DNA of 64,000 bases from Desulfosarcinaceae bacterium. Lineage in GTDB: Bacteria > Desulfobacterota > Desulfobacteria > Desulfobacterales > Desulfosarcinaceae. The notes beneath the pieces are model-generated. The model saw only the letters and a list, made by a program, of their open reading frames with translations. It had not been told where the DNA came from and ran no database searches. A program made the translations under genes and the position numbers. Location: positions 1-64,000 of the forward strand of contig JASJCL010000013.1 in the NCBI GenBank assembly GCA_030066015.1, written 5' to 3'. Of this stretch, positions 50,972-60,480 are shown piece after piece. Within the stretch, counting starts at the first letter, position 1. Every line of letters begins with the position of its first letter.

Positions 50972-52666
50972 ATGCGGAATTTGCTCAAAAAGCGCGTCTC
51001 CCTCAAACACCTGCTCATTACGGCGTTGACCATCGCCCTGGTGTTTATTCCGCTTTACTTCTGGTTGGCCACCAAGCAACGGGCCCTGATAATGGCCCAG
51101 GTGGAGAAACAGGCCGTCATCCTCCACCGTCAGATCGTCCTCACCCGCCAATGGGTGGCCGATCACAGTTATGTGCTCATCAGTGGCAAAGCGGCCCAGG
51201 CATCGCCGAAGTTGGTCGATCCTGCCCCCAGCGATGCCATCGACGGCAAGGCCTACACCCGCATCACGCCGGCGGGCCTCACCCGACGCCTATCGGAGTA
51301 CGCCGCCCGCAACGATCTCTACGCCTTTAACCTGACCAACTTCAACGCCCTCAACCCCAGCAACGTGCCCGACCCCTTTGAGGCCGAGGCCCTCGAGGCA
51401 TTCCGCTCCGGCCAGGCCGAAGCGCTGAGCCGGGTCGAACATCGCGGGGCGCAGCGCCTCTTCCGCTACGCCGCGCCCTTGATTATCGGCGAGAGCTGTC
51501 TCACCTGCCACAAGGGCCCCCAATACCGCCTGGGCGCCATCGGGGGGTGCATCAGCGTGTTGATTCCCTTTGACGAAACCTATGCGGCGATCCGCGAGGA
51601 AAACCTGACCCTCTTTTACAGTATGGCGGGATTGACGCTGGGCGTGATCCTTATTCTCTATCTGGCCACCCAAATTTTTGTTTTCCGGCCCATCAAGGAT
51701 ATCCGTCGGTTCACGGCTCGCCTGGGTAAGACCCCGCTCGTATCGGCAGCGGACCTGAGCGAGGGCGATGAACTGGAGCGGGTGGCCGGCCTTTGCTATC
51801 TCATGGATGAGAAGCTCAAAGATCAGCATCGGGATTTGGAGGCCCGGATCGCCACGGCCACCGAGGATCTCAACAATACCAACGCTCAACTGGCGGATGC
51901 CAACCGGGAGCTGGCCCAGCTCAATCAGGCCAAGACCGAATTTTTTTCCGAAATTTCCCATGAGCTGCGCACCCCGCTGACCTCCATCAAAGGTGCCATC
52001 GATTTTCTCAAGCGAAGGGGGGGCGCCGCGGGCGATACCCCCTATCTGGGGATCATTCAACGCAATACCCAGACGCTGATCCGCACCATCTCCGATTTTC
52101 TGGATTACTCCAAGATCGAAGCCGGCCGTCTGGAACTCTCCTGTGAAGCCGTGGAGCTGGACAGCGTGGCGGCCGAGGTGGTGACCAACATGGGGCCCAA
52201 TCTGGAGCGTAAGCAGCTGCGCGTGCAATTTGCGCCAACTGAGATCGGCCCGATCCCGGGGGATCGGCACCGTATCGGTCAGGTCTACTCCAACCTGCTT
52301 GCCAATGCGGTCAAGTTTTCACCAGCCGGCGGTCGTATCGACATCACCATCGCCCAGGCCGGGGCCGAGGTGGTGACCCGCATCGAGGACCAGGGACCGG
52401 GAATTCCAGCCCGCCATCACGAGGCGATATTCCGCAAATTCTACCAACTGCCTGTGGATGGCGAGCATACCACCCTGCACGCGGGATCCGCCGGCATTGG
52501 TCTGGCGATCTGCAAAGGTGTCGTGGCGGCCCATGGGGGTCGGATCTGGGTGGAGAGTGAGCCGGGAGCGGGCAGCTGCTTTTGTGTGGCCCTCCCAGTG
52601 GAGGGACACGCGGCGGATTGTGTGGAGATGCTTGCCGGGGAACCGACGGAAACAGGAGCGCCATGA
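50972..52666 (+). CDS. Heme-containing (Tll0287-like) sensor histidine kinase
   Basis: The 564-residue protein has a membrane helix (LLITALTIALVFIPLYFWLA) and a periplasmic DUF3365/Tll0287-like domain (about 45-205) with a c-type heme motif CLTCH (C176-H180). A second helix (about 213-237) and HAMP-like/coiled-coil region follow. The HisKA domain has H330 in FFSEISHELRTPL. HATPase motifs are DQGPGIP and GSAGIGLAI. The periplasmic heme suggests sensing of redox state or a small ligand such as NO or nitrite. It is divergent from the NapC/HAO operon and overlaps its response regulator by 4 bp. Confidence 0.87.
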   Translation: MRNLLKKRVSLKHLLITALTIALVFIPLYFWLATKQRALIMAQVEKQAVILHRQIVLTRQWVADHSYVLISGKAAQASPKLVDPAPSDAIDGKAYTRITPAGLTRRLSEYAARNDLYAFNLTNFNALNPSNVPDPFEAEALEAFRSGQAEALSRVEHRGAQRLFRYAAPLIIGESCLTCHKGPQYRLGAIGGCISVLIPFDETYAAIREENLTLFYSMAGLTLGVILILYLATQIFVFRPIKDIRRFTARLGKTPLVSAADLSEGDELERVAGLCYLMDEKLKDQHRDLEARIATATEDLNNTNAQLADANRELAQLNQAKTEFFSEISHELRTPLTSIKGAIDFLKRRGGAAGDTPYLGIIQRNTQTLIRTISDFLDYSKIEAGRLELSCEAVELDSVAAEVVTNMGPNLERKQLRVQFAPTEIGPIPGDRHRIGQVYSNLLANAVKFSPAGGRIDITIAQAGAEVVTRIEDQGPGIPARHHEAIFRKFYQLPVDGEHTTLHAGSAGIGLAICKGVVAAHGGRIWVESEPGAGSCFCVALPVEGHAADCVEMLAGEPTETGAP

Positions 52667-53379
52667 CGGCCTTTCACGTGCTGGTGGTGGACGACGATCC
52701 CGATATCCTCACCATCATCAGGGACAATCTCGATTTGGACGGCTACACGGTCACCACTGCCGCGACGGGAAGGGAGGCCTTGGCCCGTTTCGCCGAAGTA
52801 CGGCCCGATCTTCTCGTGCTGGATCTCATGCTGCCCGACTTGGACGGTCTGCAGATCTGCCGCCGCATCCGCCGGGAATCCCAGGTGCCCATCATCCTGC
52901 TCACCGCCAAAGATGCGGTTAGCGATAAGGTGCTGGGGCTGGAGAGCGGGGCCGACGACTATCTGGTAAAGCCTTTCGACTATCTGGAACTGGCCGCCCG
53001 CATCAAAGCCCGTCTGCGGCGGGGCGGCAACTATCGTAAATTGTCGGAGATGACGGCGGTGGGAGATTGGGAGCTGGTGCCCGATCGACGGGAGGTGGCC
53101 ATTAACGGGCGCTTCGTACGGCTCACCAAAAAGGAGTTTGATCTTCTCAGTCTCCTCTTCAAGCATGCGGGTCAAGCCCTGGATCGAGAGACAATCCGGC
53201 GCAGCCTTTGGCCGGATGCCAAGATCTATCATTGGAGCCGCACCATAGACGTCCATATCCAGCACCTGCGCGCCAAATTGGAACAAACCCCCGATCAGCC
53301 CACCTATATCACCACCGTTCCGGGGGTCGGTTATTTGCTGAAACCGCCGGCCCCCTCTGCCGACCTGCGGCGCAGGTGA
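52663..53379 (+). CDS. OmpR/PhoB-family response regulator
   Basis: The 238-residue protein has a receiver domain with acidic D10-D12, phospho-acceptor D54, T81 and K103, and a winged-helix DNA-binding domain (VRLTKKEFDLLSLLFKHAG, then HIQHLRAKLEQTPDQPTYITTVPGVGYLL). The ATG at 52663 forms an ATGA overlap with the kinase stop and has AGGAG upstream. It is the natural candidate to bind the GTGTAAA array at 50846. Confidence 0.93.
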   Translation: MTAFHVLVVDDDPDILTIIRDNLDLDGYTVTTAATGREALARFAEVRPDLLVLDLMLPDLDGLQICRRIRRESQVPIILLTAKDAVSDKVLGLESGADDYLVKPFDYLELAARIKARLRRGGNYRKLSEMTAVGDWELVPDRREVAINGRFVRLTKKEFDLLSLLFKHAGQALDRETIRRSLWPDAKIYHWSRTIDVHIQHLRAKLEQTPDQPTYITTVPGVGYLLKPPAPSADLRRR

Positions 53380-53405
53380 ATTCCCCCGAATGTGAGATAG
53401 CCGGT

Positions 53406-54374
53406 TCAGCAGGTGGTCGATGCCCCTGGTACATCGACGCAGGGCTCGCCCGGGGCCGCGTTGATCTCGACCGTCACGTGGCGGATGCGGGGGTAGTCGG
53501 CCAGCAGCGCGCGGTAATGGGCGGCGGGCTGGGGGTAGTGGGTCACCAGCGTGATCAGGGCGGCGTAGTGGTCGCTGTCGATTTTCCAGAGATGGAGGTC
53601 GGTTACCCGATTGTCGCGGTCGGCCTCGATGGCAGCCTGGATCTCGCCCAGCAGGGTTTCGCTGACATCGCTGTCCAGGAGGATCCGGCTGGTGGTGCGA
53701 ATCAGCCCCCGCGCCCAATTGGCGATGAGCACCGCCCCCACAATGCCCATGAGGGGATCGAACCACTCCAAGCCCCAAAATTTGCCCACCAGCAGCGCCA
53801 GGATGGCCAGAAATGAGGTCAGGGCATCGGCCAGCACGTGGAGAAAGGCGGCCTTCAGATTGTGATCCGCGTGGGGATGATCGTGCTCCCCGTCGTGATC
53901 ATGGGCATGAGCGTGCCCGCCTCCGCGATGCAGCATCAGCGCGCTCACCAGGTTGACCACGAGCCCGACGCCGGCCACCAGGATGGCTTCGTTGAAGTCG
54001 ATCCGAACTGGCGACACCAATCGCTCCACCGATTCCACCACCATGAAAAGGGCCACCACTGCCAGGGCCACGGCGCTGGCGAAACCGCCCAATACCCCCA
54101 CCTTACCGGTGCCGAAGGTGAAGGCCAAGTTGTTGCGATGTTTCCGAGCGTACCAGTAGGCGAAGACGGTGATTCCCAGGGCGGCTGCGTGGGTGCCCAT
54201 ATGCCAGCCATCGGCCAGCAGGGCCATCGAACCAAACCGATACCCAGCGGCGATTTCCACCACCATCATGACGGTTGTCAGCGCGATAACGCGCCAGGTC
54301 TGTCGCTCCGCGTGGCGATCGGCATCGTTGTAGCGATGCTCATGGGTCCACTGTTTCAGGTGATGGATATGCAT
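53406..54374 (-). CDS. dmeF: Cation diffusion facilitator, DmeF-like Co/Ni exporter
   Basis: The 322-residue protein starts MHIHHLKQWTHEHRY and has TVMMVVEIAAGYRFGSMALLADGWHMGTHAAALGI, the DmeF hallmark with metal-binding H and D residues. A His-rich loop (HAHAHDHDGEHDHPHADH) lies between helices 4 and 5. A cytosolic C-terminal domain follows. Related proteins export Co2+ or Ni2+ (Zn2+ is possible). It converges with the response-regulator gene. Confidence 0.88.
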   Translation of the reverse strand: MHIHHLKQWTHEHRYNDADRHAERQTWRVIALTTVMMVVEIAAGYRFGSMALLADGWHMGTHAAALGITVFAYWYARKHRNNLAFTFGTGKVGVLGGFASAVALAVVALFMVVESVERLVSPVRIDFNEAILVAGVGLVVNLVSALMLHRGGGHAHAHDHDGEHDHPHADHNLKAAFLHVLADALTSFLAILALLVGKFWGLEWFDPLMGIVGAVLIANWARGLIRTTSRILLDSDVSETLLGEIQAAIEADRDNRVTDLHLWKIDSDHYAALITLVTHYPQPAAHYRALLADYPRIRHVTVEINAAPGEPCVDVPGASTTC

Positions 54375-54667
54375 GACGCTGTCAAGTCCTCCCTATGGCG
54401 GTGGCGGCCACCTGCGATACTTGGCGGCCAGTTGCTTCTCAAAGAGTATAATTTCGTTGCGCCGCGGTGCAATCCCCGGCTCCGCCTCCGGCAGGCCGTC
54501 GCAATGGCTGGGGACCAGGCGTTGCGTGGTTGAATGAATTGCGCGTTGTGGGCCGAGATACCATCCGATCGGCATCAGATGCCACACTCCCGAGACGGGC
54601 CTGCCAACGGGGACTGGGACGACCATCAGCGGCAGAATGGGGCGGCGGGCGGCTTCGGTCTGCGCTT
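54375..54667. other. Intergenic region upstream of cysE
   Basis: The stretch holds no convincing gene. Short frames here lack starts or family features. It separates the divergent dmeF and cysE genes and probably contains the dmeF promoter. Confidence 0.4.
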
Positions 54668-54695
54668 TTGACAATCAGGCCCCACTGTTTATGGT
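54668..54695 (+). promoter_or_regulatory. Sigma-70-type promoter for cysE
   Basis: TTGACA at 54668 and TATGGT at 54690 are separated by 16 bp, a good -35/-10 pair, ending about 88 bp before the cysE start. Confidence 0.6.
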
Positions 54696-54783
54696 AAGAA
54701 GATTAGGGGTATTGATCCAGCGGCCTTGACCACCGTTGATCCGCTCCGAGGACCGAATCCTCCCACATCAAGGAAAAATTGCC

Positions 54784-55758
54784 ATGGATACAGATGATCT
54801 CCTTGACCGAGCTTGTCGTCTCGACGTCACTTTCTGTGACGATCTTAAAGCGCGCCTACCGGCCATCGCCGAGGACATCATCGATAGCTGCAGTGATGGT
54901 GTTTGTTACACCCACATCGATGCCGAGCCGATCCACTCCGAAGGGTATGTGGTGGATATGGTGGGCAAATTCCGCGAACTGCTCTTCCCTGGATACTACA
55001 CCCGCGAAAAGTTGGATCCCGTCAATTTGCGCTACACACTGGGGCGGACGGTGACCGAGCTCTACGATCTTTTGGCCGAGCAGGTATCCCACACCATTCG
55101 TCATGACTGCCTGCGCTACGACCAACCATGCAGCGACTGCGACGAGCGCGGTCAGAAGATCGCCCTTGAAGTGATGGAGACGATCCCGGAAATCCGTCGG
55201 ATCCTGGCCACCGATGTCCAGGCGGCCTTCGAAGGAGATCCGGCCGCCAAGAGCCACGATGAGATTATCTTTAGTTACCCTGGTATTTACGCGCTGACCA
55301 TCTACCGGATGGCGCACAAGCTCTATGAACTGGGGGTGCCGCTGCTGCCGCGCAGCATGACCGAGCATGCCCACAGCGTCACCGGGATCGACATCCATCC
55401 GGGCGCCACCATCGGCGAACGCTTCGTCATCGACCACGGGACCGGCGTGGTGATCGGTGAAACCACCGAGATCGGACACAACGTGCGCATCTACCAGGGC
55501 GTCACCCTGGGCGCTCTGTCATTGCCCAAAGGCGCCGGCGAGAAACTGCGCGGCCGCAAACGCCACCCCACCATCGAGGATGATGTGATCATTTACTCCG
55601 GCGCCACCATCCTGGGGGGGGATACCCTTATCGGTACCCGGTCGGTCATCGGCGGCAACGTCTGGATCACCCACAGCGTCCCGCCCGACACCACTGTCCT
55701 ATTGGAGGAGCCTCGTCTGGTATACAAACAGGCCGTCACCACCGCGTCGGCCGATTGA
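54784..55758 (+). CDS. cysE: Serine O-acetyltransferase (EpsC/CysE type)
   Basis: The enzyme acetylates serine for cysteine synthesis. The 324-residue protein has an N-terminal helical domain and a C-terminal left-handed beta-helix of hexapeptide repeats ([27 protein letters not shown], then [12 protein letters not shown]). The ATG at 54784 has AAGGA upstream. It is about 50 residues longer than E. coli CysE, as expected of the EpsC-like group. cysK follows 11 bp later. Confidence 0.9.
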   Translation: MDTDDLLDRACRLDVTFCDDLKARLPAIAEDIIDSCSDGVCYTHIDAEPIHSEGYVVDMVGKFRELLFPGYYTREKLDPVNLRYTLGRTVTELYDLLAEQVSHTIRHDCLRYDQPCSDCDERGQKIALEVMETIPEIRRILATDVQAAFEGDPAAKSHDEIIFSYPGIYALTIYRMAHKLYELGVPLLPRSMTEHAHSVTGIDIHPGATIGERFVIDHGTGVVIGETTEIGHNVRIYQGVTLGALSLPKGAGEKLRGRKRHPTIEDDVIIYSGATILGGDTLIGTRSVIGGNVWITHSVPPDTTVLLEEPRLVYKQAVTTASAD

Positions 55759-55769
55759 GGGAGGGAGCC

Positions 55770-56690
55770 ATGCGTCTTCACACCGCCATCGACGCCACCA
55801 TCGGCCGAACGCCGCTGGTGCGTATGTTCCGCAACGCGACTGAAATCGGCGCAGAGATCTACGCCAAACTCGAGTTCTTCAATCCTCTGGGGAGCGTCAA
55901 GGACCGCATCGCCCGCAGCATGCTCGACGCCGCCGAAGCGGACGGCAAGGTGGGGCCGGGCACCCTCATCGTGGAACCCACCAGCGGGAACACCGGCATC
56001 GGACTGGCCTTCATCTGTGCGGCGCGGGGACACCGCCTCTGCTTGACCATGCCCGACACCATGAGTGAGGAGCGGCGGAAACTGCTGACCCACATGGGGG
56101 CCGAGTTGGTGCTCACACCGGGTGCCGAGGGAATGGCCGGTGCCATCGCCAAAGCCCAGGAGATCGCCGCAAAAGCAGACAGCAGCTTCATCCCCGATCA
56201 ATTCGGCAATCCGGCCAACCCACAGGTCCATCGCGAAACCACCGCCGAGGAGATTTGGGCAGACACCCAAGGCGAGGTCGACCTACTCATCTCCGGCGTG
56301 GGCACTGGCGGCACCATCACCGGCGTGGCCCAGGTGCTCAAACAGCGCAATCCCAATTTCAAGGCGGTCGCCGTTGAACCGGCCGATTCACCCGTGCTCT
56401 CCGGCGGCCAAAAGGGGCCGCACAAGATCCAGGGGATTGGTGCGGGGTTTATCCCGGCCATTCTCGATCAAGAAGTGATCGACGAGGTGGTCACCGTCAC
56501 CAACGACGATGCCTTTGCCACTGCCCGACATCTGGCCAACGCCGAAGGCATTCTCTGCGGCATCTCTTCCGGTGCCGCTGCCTGGGCCGCCATGGCGGTG
56601 GCCAAGCGTCCCGAGAATCAGGGCAAACGCATGGTCGTCATTCTGCCAAGCACGGGAGAGCGTTATATCAGCACACCGCTGTTCGCATGA
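55770..56690 (+). CDS. cysK: Cysteine synthase A
   Basis: The PLP enzyme makes cysteine from O-acetylserine and sulfide. The 306-residue protein has IGRTPLVRM, the PLP lysine in [11 protein letters not shown], the TSGNTG substrate loop and the [10 protein letters not shown] phosphate loop. The ATG at 55770 with GGGAGGGAG is preferred to an upstream TTG. It forms the pathway with CysE and shares an ATGA overlap with the PIN gene. Confidence 0.93.
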   Translation: MRLHTAIDATIGRTPLVRMFRNATEIGAEIYAKLEFFNPLGSVKDRIARSMLDAAEADGKVGPGTLIVEPTSGNTGIGLAFICAARGHRLCLTMPDTMSEERRKLLTHMGAELVLTPGAEGMAGAIAKAQEIAAKADSSFIPDQFGNPANPQVHRETTAEEIWADTQGEVDLLISGVGTGGTITGVAQVLKQRNPNFKAVAVEPADSPVLSGGQKGPHKIQGIGAGFIPAILDQEVIDEVVTVTNDDAFATARHLANAEGILCGISSGAAAWAAMAVAKRPENQGKRMVVILPSTGERYISTPLFA

Positions 56691-57226
56691 AGCGGCGGGT
56701 GATGGGGGGGATGGTTTTGAAGAACGTGCTTGTGGATGCCTCCTCCGTCATCCTGCTCCACAAGGCCGATCTGCTTGCACAGATGCAGGCTTCCTTCCAT
56801 ATTCGGATTGCTGCCGCCGTTTACGATGAACTCACCCGCCATCAGCGTCCGGGCGCCACGGCCATCGCCCGCGAACGCCGGCACCGTCGCATCACGGTCG
56901 TAACGCCCAAGGTGAACGCCGGATCACGGCCGCTGCCCGCGGGTCTCCATCGGGGAGAGCGCGACACCCTGCTCTGTTTTCTGGACGGTGGTGCCGACTT
57001 TGTCATCATCGACGATGGTCCCGGCGCCGGCTTCTGCCGCCGGCAAGCCATTCCCTTCGTCAACGCCCTGCTCTGCCCCCGCCTCCTGGCGGCTGTCGGA
57101 CGACTCGCCCACACCGAGGCCCGCTCTGCCATGGACTGCATCTCGCGGCTGGGGCACTATAGTGCCGCTATCAAGCGCTACGCCGCCACCTGCAGCGATG
57201 CTGCTTTGACGGCTTTTTTGCCCTAA
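56687..57226 (+). CDS. PIN-domain-like protein
   Basis: The 179-residue protein has [16 protein letters not shown] at the start (acidic D) and [24 protein letters not shown], the conserved E and D residues of PIN-type RNases. A predicted helical tail follows. No antitoxin gene is adjacent, so it is probably not a standard toxin. It overlaps the cysK stop by 4 bp (ATGA) and is therefore translationally coupled to cysteine synthesis, which is unusual. It may be a solitary RNase. Confidence 0.65.
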   Translation: MKRRVMGGMVLKNVLVDASSVILLHKADLLAQMQASFHIRIAAAVYDELTRHQRPGATAIARERRHRRITVVTPKVNAGSRPLPAGLHRGERDTLLCFLDGGADFVIIDDGPGAGFCRRQAIPFVNALLCPRLLAAVGRLAHTEARSAMDCISRLGHYSAAIKRYAATCSDAALTAFLP

Positions 57227-57238
57227 CGCTTCATCAGC

Positions 57239-58270
57239 TCATCCCCCGATCCAGACCCCATAGCGCAGACGCCAGAGGAGCACCGGTCCGCCCCCTACCA
57301 GCCAGAAAACGGCCAGGGCCAGTAACAATCTGCGGCCGGTTGCGGCGGCCCGGCGGCTGGCGGCGGCGGTGCACGCTGGGTAGCGCTGGGCCAATTGTCG
57401 CGCCAGCAGGGGGAGGGGCGCCTCCATCCCCATCACCAGAAAGGCTGCCAGTAGGGGGTAGCCCACCAGCCCGTGCTCCGGCAGAAAGAGGCACCAGGGA
57501 CACTGGTGGGCGAGGACCTGGAAATGATAGGGGGCGAAGCGGGTCAACAGGATGGCGGCGGCCAGCGGCAGCCACATCGCCGTGGCCAGGAGCAGCGGCA
57601 GCGCCCGCTGGTGTCCAATGCCATAGCCGGCGCATCCCAGGATGAGGAGGCTCATCATGGCCAGGAGGCCCACCTGGAGGGGGCGCGGCAGAAAGTCGGG
57701 CAGTCCCAGCAGATCGACGGATCCCGCCGCGGGCAGCGCCCGATCATAGACGACGGCACAGCAACTGACCGGGTCATGGGTGTTCAGAACCAGAAAGGCG
57801 CCGGCGGTATCCCAAAAGGTCCAGCCGCAGATCGGCAGGGCCAGGAGCAGGGTTTTGACCAGCGGTGTCGCCAGTGGGGCGGTGAGGGTGTCCTGGTTGA
57901 GGTCACTGATGAGCTTGGCTGCGCCGAGAAGCAGCAGCGCCAGCAGGCGCAGGGCCAACGCACGCCAGCCGGGCAAACCGGCCGCCTCCAGGACGCCGGT
58001 ACCGCACATGGCACCGGGCACCAGGGCGGGCAGATCGTTGCAGATGGCCACCACCAGCAGCAGGCCGCCCAGCGCAAAACATCCCAAGGTCAGGCCGTTA
58101 TAGAGGCCGGCCATCTCCACGTGGCGTTCCAGCAGCAACTGGCGGCGGTGGTTGCTGGCCGGCCGCCAATGGTCCAAAACACCGACGGTCTGTACGACGG
58201 CCGTCAGCAACAGCAGCAATCCCACGAGATCGCAGAGGAGGATGGCCAGCAGAAGAGGGGCTATAATCAC
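57239..58270 (-). CDS. Polytopic membrane protein with CPWC motif (NosL/ABC cluster)
   Basis: The 343-residue protein has about nine hydrophobic helices. A QCPWCLFLPEHGLVGYPLL segment near residue 265 contains a thioredoxin-like CPWC, and a second cysteine pair (CC) lies near residue 165. The family name is not recognised. A GTG start at 58270 lies 4 bp after the ABC ATPase stop, so it is in the operon. It may act as a redox or metal-handling partner of the NosL/ABC system, by context. Confidence 0.6.
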   Translation of the reverse strand: MIIAPLLLAILLCDLVGLLLLLTAVVQTVGVLDHWRPASNHRRQLLLERHVEMAGLYNGLTLGCFALGGLLLVVAICNDLPALVPGAMCGTGVLEAAGLPGWRALALRLLALLLLGAAKLISDLNQDTLTAPLATPLVKTLLLALPICGWTFWDTAGAFLVLNTHDPVSCCAVVYDRALPAAGSVDLLGLPDFLPRPLQVGLLAMMSLLILGCAGYGIGHQRALPLLLATAMWLPLAAAILLTRFAPYHFQVLAHQCPWCLFLPEHGLVGYPLLAAFLVMGMEAPLPLLARQLAQRYPACTAAASRRAAATGRRLLLALAVFWLVGGGPVLLWRLRYGVWIGG

Positions 58271-58274
58271 AGCA

Positions 58275-58958
58275 TTATTCCATTGTCACCAGACGTCCTT
58301 GGTGCAGTCGATGGCGGTGGTCGATACCATCGGCCCTGCGCAGCCGGGGATCGTGGGAGCAGACAATCACGACGGCACCGCGCTGCTTCTCCGCCATCAA
58401 TACCTGCAGGAGGCCCGCCGTCTGGGCATCATCCTGAAATGCCGACGGTTCATCGGCCAGCAGGAGGGCTGGCCGCGGCGCGATGGCCCTTGCCAGCGAG
58501 AGCCGCTGGCGCTCGCCGCCAGAGAGGCGCGCCGCCGGAGAGGCGGCTTTGGTGGCCAGGTCGACGCGCCCAAGGGCATCCGCCACGGCGGTGTACTGCG
58601 CCCGAATCGGCATGCGCCTTGGGATCAGCGGCAGCAGCACGTTTTCGCCGGCGGTGAGGTCGCCCAGCAGCCGCTGGTGCTGGAAGACGATGCCCACCTG
58701 GCGTCGCCACCGGTCCTTGTGGCTGCTGTGCCAGCGAGAGACGGTCTGGCCCAGCCATTGCACCTCCCCGGCCGTCGGGCGCAGGAGGCCCGCCAGCAAG
58801 TGTAGCAGGGTGGACTTGCCAGCCCCGGTGGGACCGCTGACAAGACTCAGGGTGCCCGGTTTGAAGCGTGCGTCAATCCCACTGAGCACATCGGCGGCGT
58901 CGCCGGCGGAGGAATCCGGGCGGCGGTAGCGCAGCTGATGGCACCGCAGACCGGTCAC
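58275..58958 (-). CDS. ABC transporter ATP-binding protein (LolD/MacB-like)
   Basis: The 227-residue ATPase has Walker A GPTGAGKSTL (about residue 42), signature LSGGERQRLSLARAI and Walker B ALLLADEPSAF, in the LolD/MacB type that pairs with FtsX-like permeases. A GTGA overlap joins it to the permease. The unit may work on lipoproteins or export factors rather than small solutes. Confidence 0.88.
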   Translation of the reverse strand: MTGLRCHQLRYRRPDSSAGDAADVLSGIDARFKPGTLSLVSGPTGAGKSTLLHLLAGLLRPTAGEVQWLGQTVSRWHSSHKDRWRRQVGIVFQHQRLLGDLTAGENVLLPLIPRRMPIRAQYTAVADALGRVDLATKAASPAARLSGGERQRLSLARAIAPRPALLLADEPSAFQDDAQTAGLLQVLMAEKQRGAVVIVCSHDPRLRRADGIDHRHRLHQGRLVTME

Positions 58959-60100
58959 CGAAGGCCCTCCTCCATGAGCATGTGCGGGTCACTGCTGCTG
59001 TGGCGCAGACCGGTGAGGACGACGATGGCCAGATAGGGCAGGGCCACCAGGGCGGCGGCCTGCAGGAGGACCGCTGCGCTGCCTGCGGCGCTCAGGTAGA
59101 AAGGCGGCGGTGTCGCTGTCCAGCCGAACAGCAGGGGCCCCGGCCAGCGCACGCCAGGGGCGAAGGCCACTAGGTAGGCGGACGCCAGACCCAAGCCAAC
59201 GCTGGGAAGACAAACGACGGCCCAGCGCCAGAGGTGAAGCCGCATGAAGTCGCGGCCCGTCCATCCCAAGGCGCGCAGCAGACCCGATTGGGCGCTGGCT
59301 CTTTCAGAACTCACGGCGCTCGTCAAGCCCAGTGCCACCAATGCCAGCAATGCCGGCGCATAGATCATGGTGGCCAGGGTCGCGCGGCGTTCCCAGCCGG
59401 CCAGGGTCCGGCCGACCTCCGTCGTCCGGTGGCGGATCTGGACCGGCCACGGGAAAGCCCCGGCCAGGTCATTGGCGAGCGCTTCGATCGCCGTCTCATG
59501 GAAGACCTCGATGGCCAGGTCCGAGGCGTGTCCCGGGGGAATGTCGAGCAGGGCGCGGGCATCGTCGGGATGCATCAGCACGAGGTCGTGGGCGGCGGCG
59601 GCTGTTTCAGCCGGTAGCTGCCCAACCACTGCTAAGCTGCGCTGGGGGTGGCCATCAAACACCAGACGATCACCCGTCTTCACGGCGGCCACACCATTGC
59701 CGGTGATCACCGTTCCGGGCGCGGGGCCCTTGCGGCCCCTCGCCGGTTCGGCCGCTGGCGGGGAGGCCATGACGACCACGGTCTGGCCGGCTATCCGCGC
59801 CAATCCCCAGAGGCGGGGATGTGGGGTGAGGGCGCCGGGAACCTTTGCGGCCGCTCGCTCGGCAGCCGTGATGGGGATGGGCACCCAGCCGGTGGGGGCT
59901 GCGCGGCGGATGACGATGGCGGGCGCCTTGGCCAATAGATGGGCACTCGTCTCAACAAAGGCCAGGCGAACCAGCTGGGTGCCCCCCAAGAGGAGGGCCA
60001 GGGCAAATAGGGTCAGCGCCGTCGCCAAGTGTCGCCAGGGGTGTCGGGCCAGATCGCGGGCGGCCCATATCAGCATGGGGGGACACCAGCGGTGGATCAC
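58955..60100 (-). CDS. FtsX-like ABC transporter permease
   Basis: The 381-residue protein has an N-terminal helix (HLATALTLFALALLLGG), a large periplasmic domain (about 45-240) and three C-terminal helices, as in FtsX/MacB-type permeases. GTG start 60100 overlaps the upstream stop (GTGA); an ATG at 60076 is an alternative. It pairs with the ATPase next to it. Confidence 0.8.
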   Translation of the reverse strand: MIHRWCPPMLIWAARDLARHPWRHLATALTLFALALLLGGTQLVRLAFVETSAHLLAKAPAIVIRRAAPTGWVPIPITAAERAAAKVPGALTPHPRLWGLARIAGQTVVVMASPPAAEPARGRKGPAPGTVITGNGVAAVKTGDRLVFDGHPQRSLAVVGQLPAETAAAAHDLVLMHPDDARALLDIPPGHASDLAIEVFHETAIEALANDLAGAFPWPVQIRHRTTEVGRTLAGWERRATLATMIYAPALLALVALGLTSAVSSERASAQSGLLRALGWTGRDFMRLHLWRWAVVCLPSVGLGLASAYLVAFAPGVRWPGPLLFGWTATPPPFYLSAAGSAAVLLQAAALVALPYLAIVVLTGLRHSSSDPHMLMEEGLR

Positions 60101-60480
60101 GGCAGTTGCTCCCAGCGGACGCCCTCAACCATAAACCACTCCCATCGATCGCTGACCAGGGCGAGGGGCATGAGGGGGGTGTAGTGGGACGGAATGCCGC
60201 GGGACTGATGCCCGGGGTGCCGCAAGGGATGGCCGGCCGGATAGAAGGCCGGCGCGGTCAGATGGAGCTGATGGATCAGGTCGGCGGCGGCCCGATCTTG
60301 ATGGGCGGCGCGAACCACCCCATCCGCGACCATTGCCAGTCCGAACAGCAGCGTGCCGATCCACAGGAGGAGAATGCCCATCAGCCCCTTTGTCTGGAGC
60401 CAGGCGGGCGGCACGGCCGCGGCCGTAAGCTGGTCGGGCGCGCTCACGGGTGGGCCGGCCGGCCTTTGATCGTTTGCCAC
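60097..60480 (-). CDS. Small membrane protein of the NosL/ABC cluster
   Basis: The 127-residue protein has one hydrophobic helix (GILLLWIGTLLFGLAMVADGV) and a probable periplasmic C-terminus with YPAGHPLRHPGHQSRGIPSHY, rich in His, which might bind metal. It overlaps the end of nosL by 37 bp and the permease start by 4 bp. The family is not recognised. Confidence 0.55.
   Translation of the reverse strand: MANDQRPAGPPVSAPDQLTAAAVPPAWLQTKGLMGILLLWIGTLLFGLAMVADGVVRAAHQDRAAADLIHQLHLTAPAFYPAGHPLRHPGHQSRGIPSHYTPLMPLALVSDRWEWFMVEGVRWEQLP

Noticed and set aside
52441-53778. Minus-strand frame of 445 codons opposite the kinase/regulator genes
   Set aside because: Covers well-conserved coding on the other strand; product unrecognisable.
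54393-54674. 93-codon minus-strand frame upstream of cysE
   Set aside because: Pro/Arg-rich, no start signal, overlaps the likely cysE promoter.
57473-58657. Plus-strand frame of 394 codons opposite the NosL-cluster membrane gene
   Set aside because: Gln/Gly-rich composition typical of antisense of Leu/Ala-rich membrane protein; no start signal.
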